Below, one piece after another: positions 24,384-32,676 of a stretch of DNA of 36,507 nucleotides. Position numbers and translations under genes: made by a program. This stretch comes from Aggregatilineales bacterium (GTDB taxonomy: Bacteria; Chloroflexota; Anaerolineae; Aggregatilineales; Phototrophicaceae), in assembly GCA_029975765.1 (NCBI GenBank), contig JARKOK010000089.1, positions 1 to 36,507 of the forward strand, given 5' to 3'. Every line of letters starts with the position of its first letter. The stretch's first letter is position 1. Under the pieces are notes generated by a model. The model was not told the DNA's origin. It ran no database searches and saw only the letters and a program-made list of their open reading frames with translations.

Positions 24384-24779
24384 TTACGCTATTTCATGAT
24401 CATGGAACTTCGGCGGTTGAGCGCGCTCCGGCAACAGGTCATCTTCGCTGATTTCCCGCCAATCCTGGATATGCGCGCCATGTAAACGCCCCCAGGTTTT
24501 GGCGGCGCGTTCGGTGCGTTCCGGTCCCACCTCCGCCAGCATCCGATTGAACTTTTCGGTAGCATCCCCTATGTAGGCACGCCCATCTTCCCCCTGCATC
24601 CGCATCAGTTCGAGATGTTCAAAACGCAGGGAACCATCGGGGTTTTCGTGATAGCGCACCACATCCAGGCTGTAGGTATCAGGCGCAGTGTCAGTGATGT
24701 GGGGCGGATTCAAGACCGGGCCTGCACGAAAGCAGTAGTTTGCACTGCGTCCGCCCAGATCGGGTAAAATCGTCGTCAT
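24384..24779 (-). CDS. Single-unit paralogue of the repeat protein
   Basis: A 131-residue protein whose residues about 14-115 match the third unit of the protein at 26930-27982 (FRAGP, then YSL, KFN, a Thr-Trp pair and HGA motifs at the same spacing). So the element carries a one-unit and a three-unit version of one unrecognised domain. It overlaps topA by ATGA and is the last gene of the minus-strand operon, ending 2 bases from hsdR. The fold is unknown; the strongly conserved aromatic and glycine positions suggest a globular binding domain. Confidence 0.78.
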   Translation of the reverse strand: MTTILPDLGGRSANYCFRAGPVLNPPHITDTAPDTYSLDVVRYHENPDGSLRFEHLELMRMQGEDGRAYIGDATEKFNRMLAEVGPERTERAAKTWGRLHGAHIQDWREISEDDLLPERAQPPKFHDHEIA

Positions 24780-26671
24780 CGTGACTTCCTCCGTTTAGAA
24801 GATGAACGGTGAGTGGTGTTAGCAGTTTCCAGCGGACGGGTGTAGCGGCAGTCAGGATAGCCTGAGCAGCCGAAAAATGAGCCGTTTTTGCCTGTGCGCT
24901 GCCTCAGTGGCTGACCACATTCGGGACAGACTTCGCCCACCGTTGACGGCTGCTTTGGGGATGTTGTGGGAACTGCCGCAACCGTCTGAAGCTGCGGCTG
25001 AAGGGTCTGCCAGAAACGGCGCAGCACTGCCACCCAATCGGCGCTACCATCGGCAATGGCGTCCAATTCAGTTTCGAGCCACGCCGTGAAGTCATAGGCA
25101 AAGAGATCGGCGAATTGCGTGATCAGAAACTCACAGATGACCGCGCCGCGCACGGTCGGCAGCAGTTTGCGGTCTTTGCCCACTTCGATATAGCCGCGTG
25201 CTTTGAGGGTGGCAAGGGTACTGGCGTAGGTGGAAGGTCGCCCGATGCCCTGTGTTTCTAACGCCTGAATGAGCGACGCTTCCGTGTAGCGTCCCGGCGG
25301 ACGGGTAAAACGCTCCACCGGACTCCAGCCCGTGAGCAGCAGCCCTTCGCCCTGTCGCAGTTCGGGCAGCGGCTTGATGTCAGGGTTGTCCCCTGAGTCA
25401 GCCTTTTCCTCCTCATGGGCGTAGACACGCAAAAATCCCTCGAACAACGGTGTACGCCCTCTGGCACGGAACACGGCGGCATCATCGGCACTGACCATAA
25501 CCATCGTTTCGGCAAACTGCGCCGCTGCCATCTGACTGGCAAGGAAGCGGCTCCAGATCAGGGCATACAGCGCGTGGAGGTCGTCGGACAATGCCCCTTT
25601 CACCCCATCCGGTACGCGTGTGACCTCGGTCGGGCGAATGGCTTCATGCGCCTCCTGCGCGGACTGCTTCGCTTTATAGCTGGGCGGCTTCGGCAGCAGA
25701 TAAGCATCACCATAGGCAGCGCGGATGAAGTCGGCGGCGGCGCGCTGCGCCTCCGGCGCGACCTGAACCGCATCGGTTCGCAGGTAGGTGATGAGACCGA
25801 AATGCCGGCCACCCAGGTCAACCCCCTCGTAAAGTTCCTGCGCCAGCCGCATGGTCTTTTCGGGGGCGAAGCCCAGCAGTGTGGATGCCGCCTGCTGCAA
25901 GGTGCTGGTGGTAAAGGGTGGCAGCGGATGACGCGCTTTCTCCCGATGGGCGATGGACTGCACTGAAAAATGGGCAGCGCCCAACGTGGTCATGATCGCG
26001 CGTGTGGTCGCTTCATCCTTCAGGGCAACCTCTGCGCCGCGCCAGCGCATCAGCCGCGCCGTGAATGTCCCATCGCGCGCTTCAACATCCACATCCAGCG
26101 TCCAGTATGCTTCTGGCTGGAAAGATTGAATCGCCCGTTCACGTTCCACCACCAACCGCAGTCCAACCGTCTGTACGCGCCCGGCGGAGAGGCTCTCGCC
26201 CTCAAAGCGTCCCCACAGCAGCGGCGAAAGCTCGTACCCGACCAGCCGATCCACGATGCGGCGCGCCTGCTGTGCGTTGACCAACGCTATGTCAATGCGT
26301 CGCGGTGACTGGAGCGCCGCTTTGACCGCCGCTTCGGCAATCGTGTTGAAAGTGACGCGAAAGACCGGGCAGTGCGGCTTGAGGACTTCGACCAGATGCC
26401 AGGCAATCGCCTCACCTTCCCGATCCGGATCGGTGGCGAGATACAGCACAGCCGCCCCCTTCACCAGTCCCTTGAGCCGCCTGACGATCTCGCTTTTGCC
26501 CGGCAGCACCTCGTAGTGCGGGCGCAAGCTGCCCGGCTCAATCCCCAGTTCACGGTCGGGCAAATCGCGGACGTGACCCAACGAGGCGGCGACGATAAAG
26601 TCGTTGCCCAGGAAGCCGCGAATGGTTTTGACCTTCGCCGGGCTTTCGACGATCAGCAGTTTCTTAGCCAT
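24776..26671 (-). CDS. topA: DNA topoisomerase IA
   Basis: A 631-residue type IA topoisomerase. Toprim domain: VESPAK (8-13) and DPDREGE (81-87). The active-site tyrosine is Y296 in ITYLRTD. Two further conserved segments are GRPSTY near residue 500 and a C-terminal four-Cys zinc finger (CPECG...CSGYPDC). The start is the ATG at 26671 (MAKKLL); an in-frame start 120 bases upstream lies in the preceding gene and is not conserved. Type IA enzymes encoded in conjugative modules help process single-stranded or nicked DNA during transfer. It overlaps its neighbours at both ends. It could be a host-type topA copy, but its position inside the operon argues for an element gene. Confidence 0.94.
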   Translation of the reverse strand: MAKKLLIVESPAKVKTIRGFLGNDFIVAASLGHVRDLPDRELGIEPGSLRPHYEVLPGKSEIVRRLKGLVKGAAVLYLATDPDREGEAIAWHLVEVLKPHCPVFRVTFNTIAEAAVKAALQSPRRIDIALVNAQQARRIVDRLVGYELSPLLWGRFEGESLSAGRVQTVGLRLVVERERAIQSFQPEAYWTLDVDVEARDGTFTARLMRWRGAEVALKDEATTRAIMTTLGAAHFSVQSIAHREKARHPLPPFTTSTLQQAASTLLGFAPEKTMRLAQELYEGVDLGGRHFGLITYLRTDAVQVAPEAQRAAADFIRAAYGDAYLLPKPPSYKAKQSAQEAHEAIRPTEVTRVPDGVKGALSDDLHALYALIWSRFLASQMAAAQFAETMVMVSADDAAVFRARGRTPLFEGFLRVYAHEEEKADSGDNPDIKPLPELRQGEGLLLTGWSPVERFTRPPGRYTEASLIQALETQGIGRPSTYASTLATLKARGYIEVGKDRKLLPTVRGAVICEFLITQFADLFAYDFTAWLETELDAIADGSADWVAVLRRFWQTLQPQLQTVAAVPTTSPKQPSTVGEVCPECGQPLRQRTGKNGSFFGCSGYPDCRYTRPLETANTTHRSSSKRRKSR

Positions 26672-26933
26672 CGGGGATGCGCTCCGGCACAAACAGCCCA
26701 TACTCTTTGAGCAGGGCAATGTCTTCAGCCACCGAATCAGGCGCTGACTCCGGCGGCGCGGCGTCCTCGCGGCGTGCTGACAGGCTGGCAAAAGCCGCTG
26801 CGGGAAGATGCTGGCGCAGCTGGCGCAGGCGCAGTTTGAGGAACAGCGGCCACTCGCGATAGGCGTGATAGGCCTGCTCTTCCAGTTCCTGCCAGGGGCT
26901 GAGGGGAGATGAATTGCGGCGTGCCATCCTCAC
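26664..26933 (-). CDS. Small hypothetical protein in conjugation operon
   Basis: An 89-residue (or 87-residue from ATG 26927) soluble protein, rich in Arg, Leu and Ala with a Pro/Ala-rich linker in the middle. It is followed by and overlaps topA by 8 bases, and its GTG start overlaps the upstream stop (GTGA). This tight coupling supports it as a real gene. It has no recognised motif. It may bind topoisomerase or DNA. Confidence 0.6.
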   Translation of the reverse strand: MRMARRNSSPLSPWQELEEQAYHAYREWPLFLKLRLRQLRQHLPAAAFASLSARREDAAPPESAPDSVAEDIALLKEYGLFVPERIPDG

Positions 26934-27982
26934 AGCTCCACCTCATCGCGGGTGACAGCCGGGAGTGGCTGCATATCCATCTCCACCGTCGGTGTGGTCG
27001 GCTGATGCTGACGATCCAGCTGCGCCGCGTCCACCTCCTGCCATTCCTGCGCCGGTTGTGCGCCGTGGTCGCGCGTCCAGGTGTTGGCGGCGGACACGGC
27101 TGGTCCGACCCCGTGATCGTCCATCAGGTGGTTGAATTTGCCCGCCGCATCGTCAACGTACCCGGCATCCTGCACCTCGACGCGCAGGTATTCCACCTGC
27201 GAGAAACGATATGCTGCGCCCTCGCGCTCAACGTTGACCAGATTGAGGCTGTAGGCCTCAACCGTCTCGCCCTGATCGAGCGCCGGACCCGCGCGGAAGT
27301 AGTAGCCCATATTGGCCTCAAGTTCTTCCTGACGTTCGGTCTTGAAGGGATCGGGCGGGCCTTCGGTGAACAGGCGCGGATCGGCGCGCTCATCATCCAG
27401 CACGCCGTTCTCGACGGCGATGCGTTCGACCTCGCGCATCTCCGCCTCCAATCCCCGTTCTTTGCCCAGCGTCTGGAGCATTTCCTGTTCGGCACGGGCA
27501 TCGCTGGAGCGGTCATACTCGCCCAGCGCCAGCGATTGCAGTCCGTGTTCGCCATCGACTTCCCAGGTCTTGATGCTTTGCAGTTCCACCGTCCCCTGCG
27601 GCTGCGCGACGATATCGTAGGTGTAGTGCAAGCCCTGAAGTTCCTGCTCCCGCAGGGTGGTGAAGGGATCGGGCGGGCCTTCGGTGAACAGCCGTCCATC
27701 GGGGCGTGTCGGGTCGAGTTCGCCCGCCCCTACCGCACCGCGTTCTGCCTCGCGCATCGCAGCCTCTAACCCCTGATCGGCTTTCAGCTCAACCAGTTCC
27801 ATCTCGGCATCCAGCGCATCCTGGAACTGGTCGTAGCGCCCGACGATCAGCGTTTGCTGTCCTTCGGCCCAAGACTTGGTGAGTTCGACCAGCGGCCCCT
27901 CGCCGGGATTGATGCCGCTGGCAAAGTAGTAAATCGCACTCTGGTCGTCCAATTCGTTCTGATTCGCGGAAATGTCACTCAT
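26930..27982 (-). CDS. Three-unit repeat protein
   Basis: A 350-residue protein of three related units at about 17-113, 119-219 and 226-320. Units 1 and 2 end in the identical RLFTEGPPDPF (97-107 and 203-213). Unit 3 matches the single-unit protein at 24384-24779. No signal peptide or membrane segment is visible. I chose the ATG at 27982, with AAAGGAG 7 bases upstream; a GTG at 28006 is 24 bases earlier and overlaps the VirB4 stop. The domain family is unknown to me. It is cytoplasmic and next to VirB4 and topA, so it may act in substrate processing for transfer. Confidence 0.85.
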   Translation of the reverse strand: MSDISANQNELDDQSAIYYFASGINPGEGPLVELTKSWAEGQQTLIVGRYDQFQDALDAEMELVELKADQGLEAAMREAERGAVGAGELDPTRPDGRLFTEGPPDPFTTLREQELQGLHYTYDIVAQPQGTVELQSIKTWEVDGEHGLQSLALGEYDRSSDARAEQEMLQTLGKERGLEAEMREVERIAVENGVLDDERADPRLFTEGPPDPFKTERQEELEANMGYYFRAGPALDQGETVEAYSLNLVNVEREGAAYRFSQVEYLRVEVQDAGYVDDAAGKFNHLMDDHGVGPAVSAANTWTRDHGAQPAQEWQEVDAAQLDRQHQPTTPTVEMDMQPLPAVTRDEVEL

Positions 27983-28002
27983 GACAAAAGCTCCTTTATG
28001 CT

Positions 28003-30156
28003 TCACGTCATACGAAAACGATAGAATTCCCCTTCGGAGGGGCGGTTGTAGAGATACCAGATGCCCTCTTCCTGCACGTCGAGCAGGAAGTGAAAGCGCG
28101 GCAGATTGGCGATGATCTCGCGGTGCTGGGCATTGAAATGCTGGAAGGCGGCATCCTCGTGGAAGACGTTCAAGCCCTGCCGCTGGTTGAAGATCACGCG
28201 GATTGGGCAGTTCTCGAACACCAACCGCGCTTTCTGTTCGAGGAACACGCTCATCTGCTGATCAATCACCACCAGCTTTTTTCGGCGCGTGCGGAAGGTC
28301 TTCGCCGCTTCAATCAGGAAGTCGAGCAGCGACGGATGGCGCATCAGGCGGTAGACCTCATCGACAGCGATGATGCGCGGCTGCTCGTCGGACAGGCTGT
28401 CGCGGCGGATCGCGCTCAAGACCTGGGTGTAGGCTATCGCCAGCATGATCGGATCCTGCTCCATCTCGTGGAAAGAGAAGACCTGCGGCTGGGCCTTGAA
28501 GCGCGACGAGAGGTCAAGGTTGGTCGGTCCGTTGACGAAGGCCGCCCACGGGCCTTTGCCCGTGCACAAGCCCGCGATTTCGTCAGACAGGTCGCGGGCG
28601 ATCTGCTGGATGTGCGGCTTGTCGCCCAGCCCGCTCAGGACATCGCAGACCGTCTCGGTCAAGGGAGCGATGTCCGGCGTGACCGCCATCAAATCGGTGA
28701 AGCCGCTGTAAAGGGTTTCCAGCGCCTCGCCGAGCAGCGCGCGTTCCTGGTTCGCTTTCTGTGTACCCGAAAGCTGCCGCCCCAACAGGGTTTCGTAGAG
28801 CCGGATGGTGTGCGCTTTCTGCTCGACCAGCGTCGGGAACATCACATCCTGGGGATTGAGGCAGGTGTGCTGTGCGCTCATCACGTACCAGGGCAGCCCA
28901 AAGGCTTCGGCGACGTGCCGCCCGTGTCCCATCGGTTCGAGCAGCGTGAAGGGCACGCCTTCCTCGGCGTACTGGCGGGTCAGCAGGCAGTTGAGCGCGA
29001 ATGTCTTCCCATACCCACTCACGCCCACCCACACTTCATGCGTTGCCCGCCGATCACGCCACGAGTTGTGGAAAACGGGATAGCGCCCGCCTGCCGCCTC
29101 CCCACGCAGCGTCCCTTCCAGCCCCGCCAGCTTGCGATAGCCCAGCGGCGCGAACAGCAGCGCCAGTTCGCGCGAGACCAGCGGCCAGGTGGTATGCGGG
29201 ATGAGGAGGTCCTTGGATGCGGCTGTGGTGAAGAATTTCGCCGCTTCCGACTGCGCCTCGCCAATCTCCGCCCGCAGCAGAAACCAGGGTTTGACGAGGT
29301 GCATGACCTCGTCCACACGCTTCTTCAGTGTCTTGCGATCCGGGGCGGCGATGGCGATGATGATCTGCACGTCGTGGAGAGAATCGCCGAGATTGAGTTC
29401 TTCCAGTGCCTGACGGCAGTCGATCACCTTCTTGACCGAGCGGCTGTCCTCACCGCGTGTCGTCGCCAGATGCACCGAATAGGCCTGCACCACGCTCTCG
29501 ATCTCGTTGATGGCATCATTGCGATCCCAGGTCTTGGGGATTTCCACGCACAGCGCCAGCGGGAAATCGGTTCGCAGCAGCTGCGCCAGCGGACGACCAA
29601 AATCCCAGACCGTCGGCTGAAACTGGTAGCTGGAGAGGAAGGCGAAATAAGGCCGCCCACCGGGACGGCCTGCCGGAGCCAGATGCCAGCCGCGATAGCC
29701 GCCGCCCGGTTCACAGAGTTCGTAGTCACCCTGGAACAGCGCGGGCCACGGTGCTTCAACGGCGGTGGTGTCGAATGAGCCAGACACCGACCGCGCCAGT
29801 GTTCGCCCACTTTCGTTGGCATCCAGCCAGACCGCCAGCCCACAGATGGCACGCTGATAATCCGCCTCCTGCTGCAGCAGTTCGTAGTGGCGGCGGTATT
29901 CCATCAACAGCGCTGCCCGTCTCGGCTCGACATCTGTTTGTGCCTGCGCTTTCACCGTTTCGATGCGCGGTGAGAGATCAGCGGGCAGCTGCCAGGTGAC
30001 GAAACGGGCGGGACCCTGCAAGCCGCGCAGCCATAGGCTGAAGCGATTTTGCAGCGCCTGTAACCCTTCCGGTGTGCCATGCAGCACGATGTCGAAGGGT
30101 TCGATAAGAACCGTGCGCGGGACGCGGTGTTCACCGCGCCGCAGCCGTGCCGCCAT
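28003..30156 (-). CDS. virB4: VirB4-like conjugation ATPase
   Basis: A 717-residue VirB4/TraC-type ATPase that powers type IV secretion at the inner membrane face. Walker A is GVSGYGKT (378-385) and Walker B IIAVDE (595-600), followed by a conserved 'FRTRRKKLVVIDQQ' segment at 621-634. The N-terminal 300 residues form the usual VirB4 N-domain. The ATG at 30156 has GGGAG 6 bases upstream and overlaps the PrgI-like gene by 26 bases. The stop overlaps nothing coding. It is the clearest marker that the minus-strand operon is a conjugation module. Confidence 0.93.
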   Translation of the reverse strand: MAARLRRGEHRVPRTVLIEPFDIVLHGTPEGLQALQNRFSLWLRGLQGPARFVTWQLPADLSPRIETVKAQAQTDVEPRRAALLMEYRRHYELLQQEADYQRAICGLAVWLDANESGRTLARSVSGSFDTTAVEAPWPALFQGDYELCEPGGGYRGWHLAPAGRPGGRPYFAFLSSYQFQPTVWDFGRPLAQLLRTDFPLALCVEIPKTWDRNDAINEIESVVQAYSVHLATTRGEDSRSVKKVIDCRQALEELNLGDSLHDVQIIIAIAAPDRKTLKKRVDEVMHLVKPWFLLRAEIGEAQSEAAKFFTTAASKDLLIPHTTWPLVSRELALLFAPLGYRKLAGLEGTLRGEAAGGRYPVFHNSWRDRRATHEVWVGVSGYGKTFALNCLLTRQYAEEGVPFTLLEPMGHGRHVAEAFGLPWYVMSAQHTCLNPQDVMFPTLVEQKAHTIRLYETLLGRQLSGTQKANQERALLGEALETLYSGFTDLMAVTPDIAPLTETVCDVLSGLGDKPHIQQIARDLSDEIAGLCTGKGPWAAFVNGPTNLDLSSRFKAQPQVFSFHEMEQDPIMLAIAYTQVLSAIRRDSLSDEQPRIIAVDEVYRLMRHPSLLDFLIEAAKTFRTRRKKLVVIDQQMSVFLEQKARLVFENCPIRVIFNQRQGLNVFHEDAAFQHFNAQHREIIANLPRFHFLLDVQEEGIWYLYNRPSEGEFYRFRMT

Positions 30157-30622
30157 CGCGTCTCCCTTCCCATTCCACCAACCGCAGCCCGCCCGCGCCT
30201 TCTAACTCCTCCAGGCTGGCAAACAAGATCCATTCGCCCAGATCGCCATCGACGGACTGCATTGAAGCGGCAAACAGGCGTTCTCCGCGCAGGTAGGCCG
30301 CTGCCGGGTTCAGGCTCAACACCTGCGCCATCTGCGCACCCAGCCCGTCGCGCCGTTTGGCAGCGCGCAGGACAATCCCGCCGCGCCAGCCCAGCAGCAC
30401 CCGCTGCCACAGCGGCAGACCTCCCGGCGCGCCCGACAGGATCAGCAGCCCGGCAAAAACCGCGATCAACGCTGGAAGCGACAGTCCAGCGAGCGGAGTC
30501 AGGCGCAGCAGCATGAAGATCAGCACTGCACCCACGCCGCAGAAGATCAGGCGTTTCATCGAGATGCTGCCGAAGCCTTTCTCCTCGCGCAGCCGGACGT
30601 TGGATTTAAAGTGTGCTGCCAT
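30131..30622 (-). CDS. PrgI/VirB3-like membrane protein
   Basis: A 163-residue protein with two membrane segments (about 24-42 and 46-64) near the N-terminus, then a cytoplasmic domain. This size and layout, directly upstream of VirB4, is typical of PrgI-family proteins of conjugative elements, which take the VirB3 role. The ATG at 30622 has AAAGGAGG 12 bases upstream; a TTG 24 bases earlier is less likely. The family is assigned from position and topology, not from a clear motif. Confidence 0.72.
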   Translation of the reverse strand: MAAHFKSNVRLREEKGFGSISMKRLIFCGVGAVLIFMLLRLTPLAGLSLPALIAVFAGLLILSGAPGGLPLWQRVLLGWRGGIVLRAAKRRDGLGAQMAQVLSLNPAAAYLRGERLFAASMQSVDGDLGEWILFASLEELEGAGGLRLVEWEGRRDGGTAAAR

Positions 30623-30691
30623 CGGTATGGATAACCTCCTTTCCAAGAGGACACTGGCAATCGCAATGCCCTCTCATCGGTTGGTAGACCT

Positions 30692-30940
30692 TCATCCCCC
30701 AATCCCCAGCGTCGCCAGCCCGCCGCCGCCGACGAAGATCAGCAGCAGCAGACCAATCGTCACCTGACTGGCGGCTTTGGGATTGTCGCGCTTCCAGTCA
30801 GAGATCAGCGGCCATGACGAGCCGAGATACAGGATCGCCAACCCGATCACGCCGATCACCGCCAGGCTGCCGCTGACCAGCAGCAGCAGCGCCTCGAACT
30901 CGGTGAAAAAACCTTCAATCGTTGTCCCTAAGTCACCCAT
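30692..30940 (-). CDS. Small two-TM VirB2/Maff2-like protein
   Basis: An 82-residue protein with two hydrophobic segments (about 17-39 and 60-80), a short loop between them and no long signal sequence. Small proteins of this form, placed upstream of PrgI and VirB4, are usually VirB2-like pilins or Maff2-type membrane proteins of Gram-positive conjugative elements. The Gly-rich end (GGGGLATLGIGG) fits a tightly packed membrane helix. No motif separates the possibilities. Confidence 0.62.
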   Translation of the reverse strand: MGDLGTTIEGFFTEFEALLLLVSGSLAVIGVIGLAILYLGSSWPLISDWKRDNPKAASQVTIGLLLLIFVGGGGLATLGIGG

Positions 30941-30999
30941 CTGTCGTCTCCTTCACGTGTCTGATTTATCGGTGCCCCAGAAAAAAGTAGAAATGGGCA

Positions 31000-32676
31000 T
31001 CACCTCCCTTCGGCGATGTGCAGGGCGTACTCACGCCCCAGCAGGAACAGCCGCCCATAGGGTTCGCCGTTGTAGGCGAAGGTCAGCGCCAGATCGAAAG
31101 CCGCATTGGCACCGACGGAGTCGGGCAGTTCCCCCGCGATGGGCGGCGACTGCGGACCGAGCGGCAGCGGCGCGTAGCCCAGGACAAGCCCGTTTTCCAG
31201 CGCCTCCAGCGCGACCGGACTGGCTTGGGGATTGAACACGCGCGCCTCAACATAGACCGCCGTTGCGTCCGTGCTGACCCGCCGCACCTGCACATCCAGC
31301 CCTTCAACGGTTGGGGGTTCAGGCGGTAGGGTGAAGCCGACGGCGAACGCCGTCGTATCGCTGCCGACGCCGACCAGCAGTCGGGCATCGGTCAGGTCAT
31401 GCCGGGCGAGGAAACCGAGAGTCACGGTCAAGGCCGTGTTCGGAGGGATATTTCCCGGCAGCGTGCCAAATGCGCCCTGCGCCGAAGCCAGGGCATCGGG
31501 GTTGAAACGGTTGCCAGCAGCATCCTTCAGCGTCCAGTTCACGCCGCTGGTTTGCAGCCCTGCCGCGCCGGTGATGATCTCCAGATCGACCCGCGCATAG
31601 GCAAGATCGGGTGGCAGCCCTTCCGGGGTCGCTAACGCCGTACCGACCACTGCGATACGCACATCCTCCAGTCCCGTGATTGCGCCGCTCTCACCCGGCG
31701 CGATGACTGCCGCCAGTTCGCCTGCGCGCAGGCGCTCGACTTCCTGCTCCACTGGATAGGCAGCCGTTACGACCCAGCGCGTTTCGGTCAGCGCACCTTC
31801 CGGGTCGGTCTCGCCGATCAGCACCAGCGCCAGACCTGGTTCGACCTGGGCAAAGATCATTGCCTCCTGCCGTGCCACCTGGCGGGTGTCACGGTAGGTG
31901 AAGTCCAGGACAGCCCCGGTATTCATTTGCAGTGCAAAGCGCGCACCGGGCGCGAGCGCTGTCAGCAGATCGCGGTTCTCCGGGCTGAAGGGCAGTCCCA
32001 ACACCGGACGCACCAGCAGACCCGACACCCAGGAAGCGACATCGGGATTGGGATCGAACTGCCAATCGGCGGTCTGCACGGCGCGCGCCTGCACCACGAA
32101 CACGCGCGGCGCGCTGCCGTCTGCCGGGTGGACTTGCAGCAGCACGGGGTAGTAATTGCGACGCCGTCCACCATCCCCCGCCCGGATCACCGGGTCGGAC
32201 TCTTCCAGCGCCAGCGGAGTCGGGGTTGGGCTGATTTCCGGCGTCGGCGTGAGGGTTTCGGTTGGGGTGGTCAGGGCGGCGAGCGTGTCCGCTTCATCAC
32301 GAGTTCCTCCAATCAGTGAGAACAGACCAAAGAGCAAGAGTCCAGCCAGCGGCAGGAGCAGCAGTGCCAGCACTTTCGGCGGACCTGAAGGACGAGTGAC
32401 ATCACTGTGTGCCTCCGGCGCATCCAGCGGCTTGCCCCGCCGGGCAGCCGCGCGCACCCGCTCCGGCACACTCGCCCAGCGCGACCCGACCGGCACCAGC
32501 GCCTGTTCGCGGTAGGCATCGATCAGGCGGCGCAGCACTTCCAGTTCGGCGGCATCGTCGGTGCTGGCACCCGCCGCGCGGACTTCCCGCTGATACACGC
32601 GGCGGTAGTAGTCCTGGCGCTCGGTCGGGACCGCATCCCACTGCGCCAGCAGTTTGTCACCCTCGCTGCGCGTCAT
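31000..32676 (-). CDS. Single-pass surface protein, possible dead sortase-like domain
   Basis: A 558-residue bitopic protein. Residues 1-100 are cytoplasmic and charged; 101-123 form one membrane segment; 130-160 are a Thr-Pro-rich linker typical of Chloroflexota surface proteins. Residues about 187-308 recall the sortase beta-barrel in the order of strands ('LLTALAPGARFALQMNTG', 'VLDFTYRD', 'ALVLIGE', 'TRWVVTAAY'), but the catalytic Cys is replaced (ALVLIGE) and no His is found, so it would be inactive. The C-terminal part (about 330-558) is made of beta-rich Ig-like units. It overlaps the VirB6-like gene by ATGA. It probably spans the envelope as part of the transfer machine. Confidence 0.7.
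   Translation of the reverse strand: MTRSEGDKLLAQWDAVPTERQDYYRRVYQREVRAAGASTDDAAELEVLRRLIDAYREQALVPVGSRWASVPERVRAAARRGKPLDAPEAHSDVTRPSGPPKVLALLLLPLAGLLLFGLFSLIGGTRDEADTLAALTTPTETLTPTPEISPTPTPLALEESDPVIRAGDGGRRRNYYPVLLQVHPADGSAPRVFVVQARAVQTADWQFDPNPDVASWVSGLLVRPVLGLPFSPENRDLLTALAPGARFALQMNTGAVLDFTYRDTRQVARQEAMIFAQVEPGLALVLIGETDPEGALTETRWVVTAAYPVEQEVERLRAGELAAVIAPGESGAITGLEDVRIAVVGTALATPEGLPPDLAYARVDLEIITGAAGLQTSGVNWTLKDAAGNRFNPDALASAQGAFGTLPGNIPPNTALTVTLGFLARHDLTDARLLVGVGSDTTAFAVGFTLPPEPPTVEGLDVQVRRVSTDATAVYVEARVFNPQASPVALEALENGLVLGYAPLPLGPQSPPIAGELPDSVGANAAFDLALTFAYNGEPYGRLFLLGREYALHIAEGR

Noticed and set aside
28090-29778. 562-aa plus-strand open frame over the VirB4 gene
   Set aside because: It lies antisense to VirB4, whose motifs are intact. 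Its composition is rich in Arg, His, Gln and Glu and has no fold-like pattern, and there is no ribosome binding site. Long antisense frames are expected in GC-rich genes.
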